A stretch of 44,335 nucleotides of DNA, taken from Ectocarpus siliculosus. Its lineage: Eukaryota > Sar > Phaeophyceae > Ectocarpales > Ectocarpaceae. The stretch spans positions 1,802,102 through 1,846,436 of the forward strand of contig FN649738.1 of the NCBI GenBank assembly GCA_000310025.1, in the 5' to 3' direction. Positions 29,688 to 42,700 of the stretch are shown piece after piece. How positions within the stretch are numbered: the first letter of the stretch is position 1; each line of letters starts with the position of its first letter. The notes beneath the pieces were generated by a model that was given only the letters and a program-made list of their open reading frames with translations, made no database searches and had not been told where the DNA came from. The translations under genes and the position numbers were made by a program.

Positions 29688-29881
29688 CAGTAGAGGGCCC
29701 TGTTTAATGCCGGGTGAATAGTGCCGGTGCCCGGTATAGTGCCGGTGTTTCTGGGGGCACACTACAGTAAATTAATTCCCAGTCATTCAATACTTTGAAT
29801 ACTTTGAATAGTGCCGGTCCGGTATAGTACCGGTGAATTTCTGGACACATAACGGCACTCACTAAACAGGGGCCTCTGTTG
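29688..29881. mobile_element. Short TA-flanked inverted-repeat element (mariner/pogo-type MITE candidate)
   Basis: The left end CAGTAGAGGGCCCTGTTTA matches the inverse of the right end, CAACAGAGGCCCCTGTTTA, at 16 of 19 positions. The element is directly flanked by TA on both sides (29686-29687 and 29882-29883), the target duplication expected for Tc1/mariner/pogo transposases. The interior repeats TAGTGCCGGT and GGTATAGT(G/A)CCGGTG. No coding frame. Confidence 0.72.
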
Positions 29882-30727
29882 TATGCGTATGTAGGAAAAG
29901 GTCAAAAATGGTAGCTGCATACATACCGGTTTTGGAGACGTTCTTTATTGGTAGTTTTCCCGGCGTGTCAACGGGTTTACATCCCTACGTATATACGTCT
30001 TGTTTGGCGTTTCTCACAGCAGACTTTGCCTACCTACATATTTATGGCAAAACATCGTATCGTGTGAACAAAACATGGGTACGTTATACATAGCATCCGC
30101 GACAACCTCCAAAAAAAGTGACCCCTCAGCCCCCGTTCCGCCCCCAAGAATGAACGTACTTTGCGCGCACCAGGGGTGCACAACAAAAATGCTGTTGATG
30201 TGGCCCTCGCCACGAACAGAGCCAACAGGTAATACAAGACGCTCGTTTGCCTCGGGCGTTGTCCAACCCTGGCGCAACCGGTTTCGTCATAGACACGCTT
30301 GCTTCAAGTCGGCTACACAACAAGTACTGTTTGCCTCAACACAGAAATCGATGGAGTAAAGCTAGCCTAAGCATCTGTTCTGTTCCGCGGCGCCCTCGCC
30401 TGCTCGTTTATTACCAACTTCCCCCGGTGCGCTCCAACTCTTGCACGCACGTCTCTCTCACACACACTCACGTACGAAGGGTCATGTGAAGTTGGCAACA
30501 CTGGCCTCGCGCATGGTCATCCATAGGATAGCATCAAGCTGCTGGGGACGGCACACACCACTACTGCGTACATGGCTGATTTTCCTCTCGTGGAAAAAGA
30601 AAACGGGCGGGGCATCTTGACTGCTTCCACCTAGTTAGCGCGTTTCACTTCCACTCATACCATACCCGAGGGAACCGAAAAACGGATTCCGTGATAGAGG
30701 CGGTCAGCAAAAAATGCAGAGGTGCTT

Positions 30728-33700
30728 TCACTCCATGAAAATGATGCCGTGCCTCTTCTTGCCGCTGGAGAGCTTCAATTCGTCCTTCCCGTCGAATGTA
30801 GACAGGTCTACAACGAAGCCCTCATCCACAATCTTTTGGTCGTTCAACTTCGCACCACCACCCTTGATCAGCCTCCGCACTTCACTCTTTGTCTTGGCCA
30901 GCTCTAGTCGAATGAAGAGATCGACAACGGCCATACCAGCTTCGGCCTCGGCGCTCTCTATTTTCGCCCTGCATGGATATACGCATGCGATGGGTGCGGG
31001 ATTCGGGAAAGGGGAAACAGAGGGACGGCTACATAAAGAACTTCACACAACGTTTCGTTTTGAGATCAACGCACGTGTCTCTCGGGCGCTTCTCTCAGTC
31101 GCTCACATCGCAGCACATCACACGCTCCCGACCGCTGATACAGGCCGGCAGTTGGATTCGGCAATCTTGCACTGTTTTCTCAAGAGCATTATATCGGGGC
31201 CATTCAAGACATACTACCATCAGATCGCTTACTAGACTATTTCGTGCTAACTGTCCGATCCCTGCCAACTCGACGATCCATGTGACAGCAGTGAACAATG
31301 TTACAGCGGCCGTGTTGTTATACACAGCTACTACGTGCGTTTCGTACAACAAGCGAAACACACACATACGGTGCAACAGTACGGCGGGGGATGAAATGCA
31401 GCGAAGCACAAGGTTCAACCATATACTACGCGGTGAAAACATAACTTCCGCCCAGGCCTGTTGTACACACAACACACGCACTGCTGTGTCATTTCAGAGG
31501 GTGCAGGCGCGGAGGCGACATCCTTAGAGACCAGTGGTGATGCTGCTGCTGCTGCTGCACAAAAAGGTCGTGGTACCGATTCTGTGTTTTTCCTGTGTTG
31601 CCCCCAGCCTCTAATTGAAGAGGATCCTGACTTGGGCAGAAAGGAGAAATCGCGAGATTGGGAGTATCTCCTGTCAGATAGACTTTGGCAGAACCACGGG
31701 GTTGCACGCTACTGCCCCGGCTGAAACACCGGGGTCAATCAGCATAGGAGACCACCGCGTGGGTACGCAAAACACAAGCGAGGAAGGAGTACTGTAGAAT
31801 TGGACAGCGTAGGACGGTTGCACCTAAACCACACGTGAAAGAGACAAGCACCGGACTGACAAAAAATGCCAGAGAATAAACAACGCGACAGTAGAAAACA
31901 GATGCCAAAGGGAGAAGAAGGAGAGAAGGCCGGGGTAGACGTGAGCTTGCTAAGAAAGCGGCACATGGCTGCCCGGGCGACACAGCGTAGCCACTCCACA
32001 CGGGTTACAACGTCCGGACTGCGGCCGTAAAGGGAGCCGAGGGTACGGACGAGACTACAACGTCTTGTACGAGGCCAACGAGGCTTGGCATCTGTGTGGC
32101 ATTCTACGGCTGCAGGAAGCAAGGAAGGCCGGAAGAACGGACTGTTCAGCAGCAGGGTTCAGGGTCTTCTGCTGTGGGAGCGAGATAGGCGGGCAACCCG
32201 GCGTGGGGCTAGCCGTGAAAGAGTCGATGTGCAGCACCGCCACCCATACTACCAAAGTATGCTGACGAGCGCCTGATGGCCATGCGGTTTGACGTGTCGG
32301 GCCAAACCGGAGCGGTAAACTTCGTACACACCTTGGCAACCAAAGGTTCACAAGGGTAAAACAATCTAAGCGTTCTGGATAGGTTCGAGAGCCTCGTACA
32401 GCGGATCCCATCAACAACGTGTGTATATTGCCGTGTGCCACGGCTGCTTCCCCAATTGATTCTTATTTCAAGTGCCGTTTGTGTCTTGGTACGATGGCGT
32501 CACGAACGGGGGGGTAGAAAGGTACTACAGAAGTGTACTGATGCTGAACACTCCAAAATCCTCCAGCCTGGCGAACCAACAATAACCCATCTAAACAACA
32601 GAAAAGAAAAATGGCCCGCATGCATACATTTCGACCAGATCTCTCTAGCCGGCAAGACACATGGCATATAACTTTTCGAATGCCCCCACAATCAATCCCT
32701 GTACTCGTTCGTGGTGCTTCTTCAAAGTTTGCTCTGCACCACCATCAGTGGTTTGGTTGTGAAAAATCGGGCTCAAAATAAGTTGCCGCCCGGGAGTATA
32801 TATATCATATATGTACCGATAAATATGTGTACCTGGCATATATTTGAAAAGTTTGCCTCTTGCTATGCATCTCCACGTTCATTGCGCTGATCCATATCGC
32901 GTGTCATCGCAATCTGGCCAACAGTACTTTTATTTTACTCTTCTACACTTCGCAGCGGGCCCAGCGAAAAAAACTGCTGTTGTAAACAAGTCTGGGCGCA
33001 TACACCTACGGTGTTGAACATCTTGTGTGCATTGTATTGTTTCGGATTCGAATATATTCGGGTCTCGTTGGAAATCTGCCGTCGCAAGAGAAACATCGCT
33101 GAAGCTCATTTTATCGAATTCTCACTGGCAACTGGCTGTTTGCTCGAGCTGGCTTCAATGTACGGTACGTGCGCGATGTTGTTTGATAATAAATATGCCC
33201 ACCAATAGTAAGACACACAACCCTTCTCTGGCAATGCGCATGCATGTGGTAATGCGTCACCCGCGGGAGGTTTGACACCCACGTCCCTAAGGGAGACCAT
33301 GTACATTTTACGGATGTACATACGTGAAGCATGCGGTGCGGGTGTGGTAAACAAACCCACAAAAATCCAGAAAAATGGATGCAACCAATGAGCTCCGTTA
33401 TTTTTATCGAGACAGACAAGGCATGATCCAAGAGCGAAATGGCACAATGGGTGGCCGGTTTTACGTCAGGTCAGATCATCACGAAACTGGTGTGGTAGTT
33501 AGCTCTCTGGGCGTAGCGAGTCTTGAGGTGTGGAGGTGTAGAGATGGGTGAATTCTAGGTGCGAGTGTCGGATGCGAACGAGATCTGCATGTGGGCGAAA
33601 AATACATAGTGCGGGTCGTTTGTTCACTTTTCTTGCGATGCGGACACGCGGACGTCAGCCTCGAAAAAACAAAAAATGTGGTGCACATGCATACCAACGG

Positions 33701-36700
33701 GCATATTGATCGAAACAGAGACACAGGCATGAGCGAGCCAAGAGCGATATGGCACAATACGTGGCCGGTTTTACGTAAGATCATCAGGACACTGGTGTGG
33801 TAGTTAGCTTTCTGGGCGTAGCGAGTCTTGGGTGAGGAGGCGTAGAGATGGGCGAGTGTGCTCTAGGTGCGAACACCGGCACACCCACTGCCATTAATTG
33901 CGACCAATTTCGGTCGGCAAAAGGACAATCATCGCCATCCGTGTGTAGTCTAACCCACCAATGATCGTTCGTTGTGATCTAGTGTGGGAGATGCACTACA
34001 GGGTCATGCGCATCGGGCACAGTGATCGCAATCCACAACAGAGAGATATATGTATGCTACTCGGGGTGTGTGCCATGCAGGCGCAGCTGATTCAACGCCG
34101 TGGTTGTGTCCGTGTGTGTGACCCGTGTTGGTGGAAAGTGTGCGTGTATGCTATGTGCCAGGCGCTGCGTGCCTCCCCCTAGTTCTAGGGGCATACTTGC
34201 TGGCACACAGCAGTGTAGGACATACAGCAGTGTAGGACACACAGCAGTGTGGGCCATACAGCTTCATTTGATCAAAGTATGGAAATTTCGAAGAATAATT
34301 TCTTTATTGCTTTTTTCGGGATAGCGCTGACTGAAACCCCAATTTGTAATTGGGGAATTGAGGTGATGGACGCGAACCCGAGCTGGGAGTAGTATGCAGT
34401 AGAGGGAGAGACTACCAGGAGGACGGGATTCCTGGCACCCGTGGGCGTGATTACCGAAACAACGGAGTTTCCCCCCCGGGGAGGGGATTGTTTTCGTTTC
34501 TGAAACCACACCCCCCGGGGGGAAATTGACGTACCGCGGGGGGTGTGGTTTTTTTTTCTAACGCTACCCCGGGGGGAAGCCCCCCCGGGGGGTTGTGAAA
34601 AATAATGATGGTCCACACACCACACACACAAGAGAGTGGCAAAACTGAGATGGATAGGTTTACGAGCAAGGTTTCAACAAGCAGAGGGAGGAGTAAGTAA
34701 GAGCAACGAAGGCGAAGAGAAAAAAGACAGCAAAAGGTACCATTGCCTAAGCTCATGCACAAGAATTCGCAGTTTGTCCGCAGGAATAAGCTATTTTTGT
34801 GGTTCGGTTCTACCTTGAGTTGTGAGATAGATCCAAAAATTAAAACGATTATTTTTCCCATTGTGCGCAAGGTTTCGTCAGCATGCTATGGTACGTTTCG
34901 GCTGACTCCAGGGATGATAAATGCAAGAAATAGACAAGAAAACGAAAGCATTTCACCCATAAAACAACGGCGAGGGCCACATGACAAACGGTACACCTAA
35001 ATCTCACTCGAAGCGTAGATCTGCAAATTAATTTTCCGTCCCATATCATGCTTTTTGTGCTCCGCGATGCAACAAAATCGACTCAGAAAATAAGGGAAAC
35101 ACTTCCTCCCCGGGGGGAACTCGTGGGAAACTGGTACCCCGGGGGGAAATTGAAGTACCCGGCGTGTGGAGACCACCTTCATAAAGGTAGAAACTCCCCA
35201 ACGTCTGTCGAGGACGATTCCCTCTTTTCACAATGGCGTTGACGTGAGATGTTAGGGTGTCTGCTTTTGGTTGTAAAAGACACGGGTACAAAACCCGCTT
35301 GTCACCAAAGTTTCTTCCGGAAAACGGAAAAAGAAAAACGGTGGGTGGGTCAAGGGAGGACACACTGCCTATCGAACTCGGAATTTCTGATAACGTGGCG
35401 GACGTAGCGAATCCGTAAAACACGTACAGAGGATTGTGAGGAAAGTGAATCGCCCCGCCGCCAGCCGGTCGGCTTGTGGTTACCCCAAGAAGTTTTCTCT
35501 TGCCTGGGAAACAAGAGAAAGTCTCGAAAAAAGGGGGGGGGAATGTGGAGACCACCTTCATAAAGGTAGAAACTCCCCAACGTCTGTCGAGGACGATGCC
35601 CTCTTTTCACAGGCGGGATCTTTTTTTTTTGTCGAAAACGATCTACCCCGGGGCTAATTCAACGAAACCATGCTTCCAAGCCGAAAAGGTAATGGGGGGG
35701 GGGGGGGGGGGGGTACTCATAGTCGTGCATGCCGTAGTCGTTAGACCATTGACCTCGCATCCCTACGAAGCCGGGACGGAGCACGCCGGGTTCTCACCGG
35801 ACCAGGCTCTCACATCACCAAGCGCGAAGCTCCGTGAGGTATTTGGCGAGTCGCATGAAGGGGGAGCTGCATCCTGCTAAGGGTGTTCGGCATCTTGTGC
35901 TTACTTCCTTGCGTACGGATGACAGTTGCGTATGACTTAATTTATTTTCTGGTGCTTTCACTTCCAGAGACAGTTGTAAGCACTGTGTAACTGCCTCGAG
36001 GATGCTTGACCATTTTAACACAACGTGGTGCGATCACCCCCCTTGCGCGGAGTGAGGGTTCTCCACCCCGCACAACATGATCTACTCAACCACCATTATG
36101 GTTACCGCAAAAAAAAACAGAGGAAAAAAAAAAACGGTAACCTGGTTGCCGAGTTCACGAGGTGAATTGGCTTGTTTTACAACGTCGTTGCCAAGCGACG
36201 AAAACCCAACCCCGATGGCAAACACGGTAATGGGGGGGGGGGGGGAATCTGTACTAAGGGGGGGGGAACTCCCTAATTTACGGTAACTGAACGAAAACAA
36301 CGAGAGATTGCTGACTTTCGCAACAGACAATAAAACCCATCACGAACAACTTCAGCACGCGCAAAGGGGGAGTTCCAAACACGTAAAACGGCGTCCCGGG
36401 GTACCGAGCGAGCGAGTTCAAATGTATAGACTACCAGGCGCACAATGACGCGGCAGGCATACCCCAGCAGCCGCTGTCGACCTCGGTCCGACTCGCCCAC
36501 AACAGCGCCGGGCCAAGCAGAAACAGCAGCAGTTAGACGACAGGGCTTGCAGAGTATCGCAATGGCGCATTGTCAACTGTTTCCAACACAATCTTGGCGA
36601 GCGAACAAACCAGCCACCTAACGCAGCACCCGAACCCGCGAGAGTGTTTACCCAAGCTATCCTTCAAGCAGGGGAGGCAGCACATCCGGTGGCGACACGG

Positions 36701-39700
36701 ATACCACGTGTGCTGGATGGTGTGAGACCCCGGAGTCAAGAGTAGCAGTCGAGGCAACTCTTGTCGCGCGACGGGAGGCGCGCAAAAAGATCAAAAACGA
36801 CCCAGCAACATTAAACATTCACGCTGCGTTCAAGGCAGCGCGTACAGCAGTCTGTGACGGTATCCATGCTTATCTGGGGAGGTATGCGGCAAGGAATGCG
36901 ACATGTTAGGCCTGAATATACACCTCGAGTCATCGGTAGGCGTTGGCGGGAGGCAATCCGGGGGACTGCAGTTCGGACACCCCGTCACCGAGGAGGTGAA
37001 ACAACAACCGGTGGCACCATCCACCGGATTTTTGGTATGTCTTGAGGTCGGTACCAATACTGGCGGAGACTAGAAGGGAAGCCCGGGGGATGCGCAACTG
37101 GAGGATTTTTTTTTTTTTTTTGTTTTTACTTCAAATCAGCGCTCACAGCACTAGTGCCGTTTTGCTCCAACCCGTGGTCACACAGAAGAAAGAGCCCCTC
37201 TCTACCCTCCCCTCCTGCGGCACTTTGCCTCCGATTTTATTGCGAGAAGAGTTCAGCAATCTCTTCCCTCTGTGTACACACGAACTAGCGCTATGCACTA
37301 AATAGGCCAGAAGCGGAAGCGAGCGAAAAACTCACTTTGCAAGAAAAGCTCGCTTACGCCGGGATTCGAACCCCTGACCTGACCTCTAGAAGGTTTCGCG
37401 AATACCAACTAGACCACCGACTATGGTTCTATCTGGCCATGGATCCTTCCCAGCGGAAGTAAGCACAATCGACAATCCCGACGAACCCATCTTCCTTGTT
37501 CACTTTTATACCACCCTCGCCGACGTGTGGAACAGAGGGGAGGTCTCACAATACTGGAAATAAATCAACCACCAAAGTGCTGTAGGTAGTCAGATCGATC
37601 GAATTGCAAATATTTACTTCTCTCGCATACTGGCAGGGCTCACGAAGAACAATAGTGGCCAACCGCCGCGGCGACTACTGCGAAGCTCACGACATCCTAA
37701 TCGACGAACAGTGAGGCTTCAGACCTGGTCGATTCAAGGTCGTGCTGGTCATAGTAGCAGCATACGTCGGCTCCAGGAGTTGGGGCGGAGGCAAAAAAAA
37801 CTGTACATGTACTTCGTCGTGGAAGGAGCTGGCCCGACATGGGGTGCCGGACGAGATAGATTGGAATAATGAGTTAATTCCACAACGGCATGCCGGCCCG
37901 GGTACGCATGCACGACTGGGAGCTCTGGCTGGTTCCAGGTCACGCAGGGACTTAGTACTGTTCAACGTTTTCTTCGTGGTGGCGATCGGGATCACTCTTG
38001 TGCGATTCAGCTAGGATGACGCTACTCTCGAGGAACCTCGAGGAGGAGGGCAATATGGTGAGAGGGCGGGGACTGAGGCATTGCTGGAACAAGAGCGAAG
38101 GGCAGCAAAGGGAATTTTGTTTGTCGACGACGCCAGCGTTGTATCGGGCTCATCCGAAGGGTTGGCAAGGACGATTACAGCTACATATCGTGGAACAGTT
38201 TGGAGCCTGTGGCCTGACAGTGCCTGAGACCAAGACAAATACTTTCTTGGTGCGGATACCGGAGAAGAAGCGGCAGCCGAAGAACTAACGATACCGTCTC
38301 TTGATCTTTGTGTTTCTCTTTGATATTTCAAAATACATGGTAGTTAGTCTGTGTCCACGGAAGGTGTCCGCGTCAGTTGGACCAGTACGGATACTGAGCA
38401 GAAGTTGGAACGGTCTGTGATGGGAACGAAGACAACATCTTGAGATCGATTTAGTGCGGATGGCGATATCAGCGGCCGCAAAGGTTGCACCAAGTTCATC
38501 ACATGGATCTGAGAGTTTACAGATATCCGCCCGTCGGATCGTGTCAGATTTACCTTGGAAGAGCTGCATTGGATCCCCCAACCCCTCCAGCGAACACTTG
38601 CTTGACAGTCTGGTGGATCTCCTTCAAGCACGCTTCCCCGTGAAGCAACTTGGTTGTTTCATCCGCGAGTACAATCTGGTCGCAAGGGTTTTGTGAAAAC
38701 AGCGCATACATTGACCACCACAGACAAGACACTCAGTTCGCGTTTGTTGGTCAGATACAACCGCTCCATCGAAAATGTAAGCTAGCCGTGTTGCGGGCAA
38801 AGAATAGCGCATGGGTGACTGCACACTGGGCACAGTACAAGGTGTTGTTATGTTGATGTGCTCCGTGATATGTTGGTTCCGTACCTTGGCCTCGTTGATC
38901 CCTGCCCCCGTGAGCTGCTCCAGTTTGAGTATTTCATCCATGGACAGCTCGGTGAACAGCTTCAAAAAACGAATGACATCAGCGTCATCCGTGTTACGCC
39001 AGAACTGTCACACGTGGCAGACGGATTGAGCTAGTTGAGACGGTGCTTGGATGACAACAAATCACAGCATCGTCTCGTGTCGGAAAATGGACGCAATGCT
39101 CGGCTTCGCTGGCGTCTGCAATCAGCTTGACTCTCACAGGGGTGTGCCTGCAGATCGTGTGTTTACCTGCCAGTAGTCGTACTCTGGAAGTTTTTCTGCG
39201 TTCAACCATATGGCGCCAGCAGCTGACTTCCCCATCTTCTTGCCCTCAGATGTGGTGATAAGAGGAGCAGTCAGAGCAAACAACTCTGCCTTTTCCACTC
39301 GCCGCCCCAAATCCACGCCGTTCACCATATTGCCCCACTGGTCCGAGCCGCCCATCTGCAAGACGCACCTAAAACAACCAGCGCAGGGTCAAAGTGTTGT
39401 TAATGTCTGCAGAGGTGCGAGATCATACCCCCCTTCCCAAAACGGGGCACAGGGAACACGGATATCGGAATTATTGTCAGATTGGACACCCACACAAAAT
39501 ATCGTTCCTGCAAAACAATTGTGGCCTCCCAGCCTCCTCCTTTTGGGTCAATACGCCGCATCAAACTTGCTCAATAAAGTTTGCCAACAGACCATGTGAA
39601 ACGTGGAACACAAACTCTTCGGTGGCACAGGTGCTGTATGCTACCGGTTCAACCGATGTAGGCATTGCAACCATCATCTGGTGTCTCGCATGCAAAAAAA

Positions 39701-42700
39701 ACGGCAGCGGATCCTCGTGCACCCTGTGTATTGAGCAAGATAGAGTGCCACAGAGGCAAGCTGCCGTTGACCGCACCTCAAGAAGAAAGCTTTCCAGAGC
39801 ACTCTCGAGGGTGCAGATTGCGCGACGAGCACCACCTGCGCTAACCGACCTAGCACATGTGAATGATGTGTGCTCGTCAACAGCTTCCTTCAAAACCAAA
39901 CTTATACTACTCCTCTTCCCGTACACCACCATTCGTCTTCCTGCATCCAATGATTGTACTTTTTGCCTCCGAGTGCCTGCGGGCCGCACGCGCGCGTTAA
40001 ATTGTTCCGTGTTCTATGCCTGAATCCTGCTGCATGTGGTAGTTAGGACACAACGACATGGAAAAGGGAACAGGGAACTCAGAGTTCTCTGTTCTCTGTT
40101 CCAGTTTCGGTCTAGAGGGATAGTACACGCCCTCTGCTGTACTACCTGCACCTACTTTACAGTTAAGGGAGAATACACCTCACCCGTAGCGACGGTAGAG
40201 TTCGGTGAAGTCGTACGCCTGCAGCAGCATATAGTTGAACTCCAAGAAGGTCAGGGGCTGCTCACGTTCCAACCGTAGGCGAACACTATCGTACGTCATC
40301 ATGCGGTTGATCGTGAAATGCGGGCCGTACTCTCGCAGAAAGTCGAGGTACGATAACTGGTTCAACCACTCGTTGTTATTGACGAGCTTGGCGTCCGTAG
40401 GGCCGTCCCCGAACGTCAGGAACTTGGAAAAAACGCTGGCGAGTCCGTCAATATTCCGCTGCAATCAAGGGGCCAGCCGTCGTCACATAGGAGGAGCAGG
40501 TCAAAGAGTGATTGGGCGGTACTTCCAACAGCAGTGGCTTTCCGTGACAAGACAGCACAACAATGATTCGTTCGAAGCACTGCATACACACTTTTCGTCT
40601 CTCCGCGCACCAAGCACCACGACACCAGATTGCGTCGTGGGCACCGCAAAAGTTAAAGTGGACGCTCTGGTCGCGGTTATAGTTAGTATAGTCACATCTG
40701 AATGATCTTCTGCATCTGTTTTCTTCCTTTATAGGACTCTCTACCGGGCAACACGGTCTTCTCATTGTGGGTGAGTTTAGATGAAAGTCTATCCGTCTCT
40801 TATTGTCGTTGAAATTTCAGGCGTACTCGGGACCAGCATGTGGCCCGCAGTGCACTGAGTCATTCCCACCTGGATTGCTGCATCATCGAGGAGCTGCCGA
40901 GCTTCGTCCTTTCCCGACGGATCTCCGATTTTGGTTGTACCCCCCCCTACAAGTACTATTGGCTGGTGGCCTGCCTTCTGAAGGTGTCGCAAGATCATAA
41001 TCTGTAACAGACTCCCAACATGGAGACTTCCACGAGAGAAGGCGTGCGGTGGTTTGGAAGGGAAGGCGTCTCGCATAAGAAACATCTGTACTTGGAGAAG
41101 CAACGGGCGCAAGTATAGCTTGGACTCTCAAAACCTTCATTTATACGAGAGGTTTCGAACAAGAGAGGGTAACGCCCCAACCAAACGAACTCGCATCAAA
41201 CCTGATGTTCTCTGTACCAAATGAGAGAGGATTATCGTAACCAGAACTTGGACTGCAAATATTTACTCAAAATCGCAACCAAATCACGAAGGGCTGTTAG
41301 AACGCTTCCCCCAACTGGAGCAGGGGATCAGGAATCGCACTTCAATATTGCGCTCAATTGTACAATAGTCATGTTGCATCCGAGGGCGTGCTGTTAGATC
41401 TTTCTAATAACCGAACAAACATATGGAAGCTGTGATTTGGACGAAGCACTCAACGATAGCCAATGCCGACGAGGGGGGGGTGCCGTGGTCGTTAGACCAT
41501 TGACTTCACATCTCTGCAATTCCGGGACGGAGCGATTTGCCCGGTTTTCGCCGGCTCAGGCTACGTTTTACAAGGGTGCTGTGCCAAACTAGATATGACA
41601 TGGGTTGATGGAGATCCCAGCGAATCAAATGTGTCGCATTCGGTAGGCACACTTATACTTCAACTGCCGCGAGGGACTTCGATCATTACGCGGTTGTGCA
41701 AAAAAGGCGGACCACATTCAGCGAACACGTCACTTCGTGTGTGATACACTTAGAGTAATTTCTGCCCATTATAATACAGGTAGAAAGTTCAGATGGAACA
41801 ACGTATAAGATTGTTCTCTAGGGCGTTCCAACTATCCAGTGCTCAGCGGACATGTAATGGGGTGTGAACTCTAGGGCCGAAGACCACAAGCTCACAGGAC
41901 ACACGGCATAAACTACTCCCTCCCTAACAGCATTTTTACAGCTCCATGCCCCAAGAGCCAACCCTACCTGGACCAATCCATCCTCGAACCTCACAGGCGG
42001 GGGTATTTTCGGTCTCAGTTTCATCGGGACGCACAAGTGAAGAAAATAAGCGTCCTCCCTCCACCAACCATGTTTGTATACGTGTTTCATGGAAGTCCGC
42101 TTCGCGTTCGTCGACCAGTTATCCCGAATTTAATCTAGCTGGGCCTTACGACGGTGGTAGGACCGTTGGACAACCAGGAGTTCTCGGCATTGCCGTCGAG
42201 TGCTTAACATACGAAATATTTTGCTACCCCCAAGTACGGTGGCGGTTGCAGGGCTACGCCTTGCGGGTTGATGGAACCACACCACACAGGTCGTCGAGTT
42301 ACTGTTTGAATGCCGTGCATGCGCGCCTCATGAAGTCTGGTGGGGCTGGTGTGTGATTAGGGCAGTAGTTACCCGTTGCGCAGGGTATGATAGTAACAGC
42401 TGTGAGTTCTCGAGATTTTTTGTCCAAGCTCGATTGAACGTAGCATCTCAGGAGTCCCACCGTCGTACCACGAATTATTTCCTTTACAGACTCTTGGCCA
42501 TCGCAAGCTACTCTCCTCTCTTGTATCCGAATTCTCCATCACATCCTTTTCCTTCGACGCAACAATTACGATGATACATTCTGTGGCACCTGTCCGCCGT
42601 TGCGTCGAAACCAAGGTAGGCCTTAACGACCTCGCCGGCCCGCAATTTCTCGTCAAGTCCTTCGACGTTTGTGCACTGGTGATAGAACCCTCGTTCAACA

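Larger units (their letters stand above)
28440..30727. other. Intergenic stretch holding a SINE and a MITE
   Basis: The first part should hold the SAPS gene promoter. Bases 28600-29130 are AT-rich without coding features. The SINE at 29137-29484 and the TA-flanked MITE at 29688-29881 are listed separately. Bases 29885-30727 have short frames only, followed by the TyrRS 3' end. Confidence 0.55.
30969..38553 (-). other. 7.6-kb last intron of TyrRS, filled with mobile elements
   Basis: It begins at the donor GTAAATC after 38554 and ends at CAG before 30968. Both neighbouring exons agree in phase (two bases plus one). It contains, on the opposite strand, a decayed LINE in three pieces, a SINE, a 310-base tandem duplication, a minisatellite and C/G-rich palindromes, listed separately. 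The segments 30969-31990 and 32830-33400 show nothing recognisable except a short CTG run near 31542. Confidence 0.85.

Noticed and set aside
33432-34262. CRISPR-like array
   Set aside because: The units are either two long copies or a short head-to-tail minisatellite, without regular repeat-spacer structure, and the host is a eukaryote.
35165-35612. Long terminal repeats of a retrotransposon
   Set aside because: The repeats are only about 70 bases, lack TG..CA ends and enclose no coding sequence.
40066-40104. Hairpin of GGAACAG..CTGTTCC as a regulatory RNA
   Set aside because: A small imperfect palindrome in a TyrRS intron with no second copy or partner feature.
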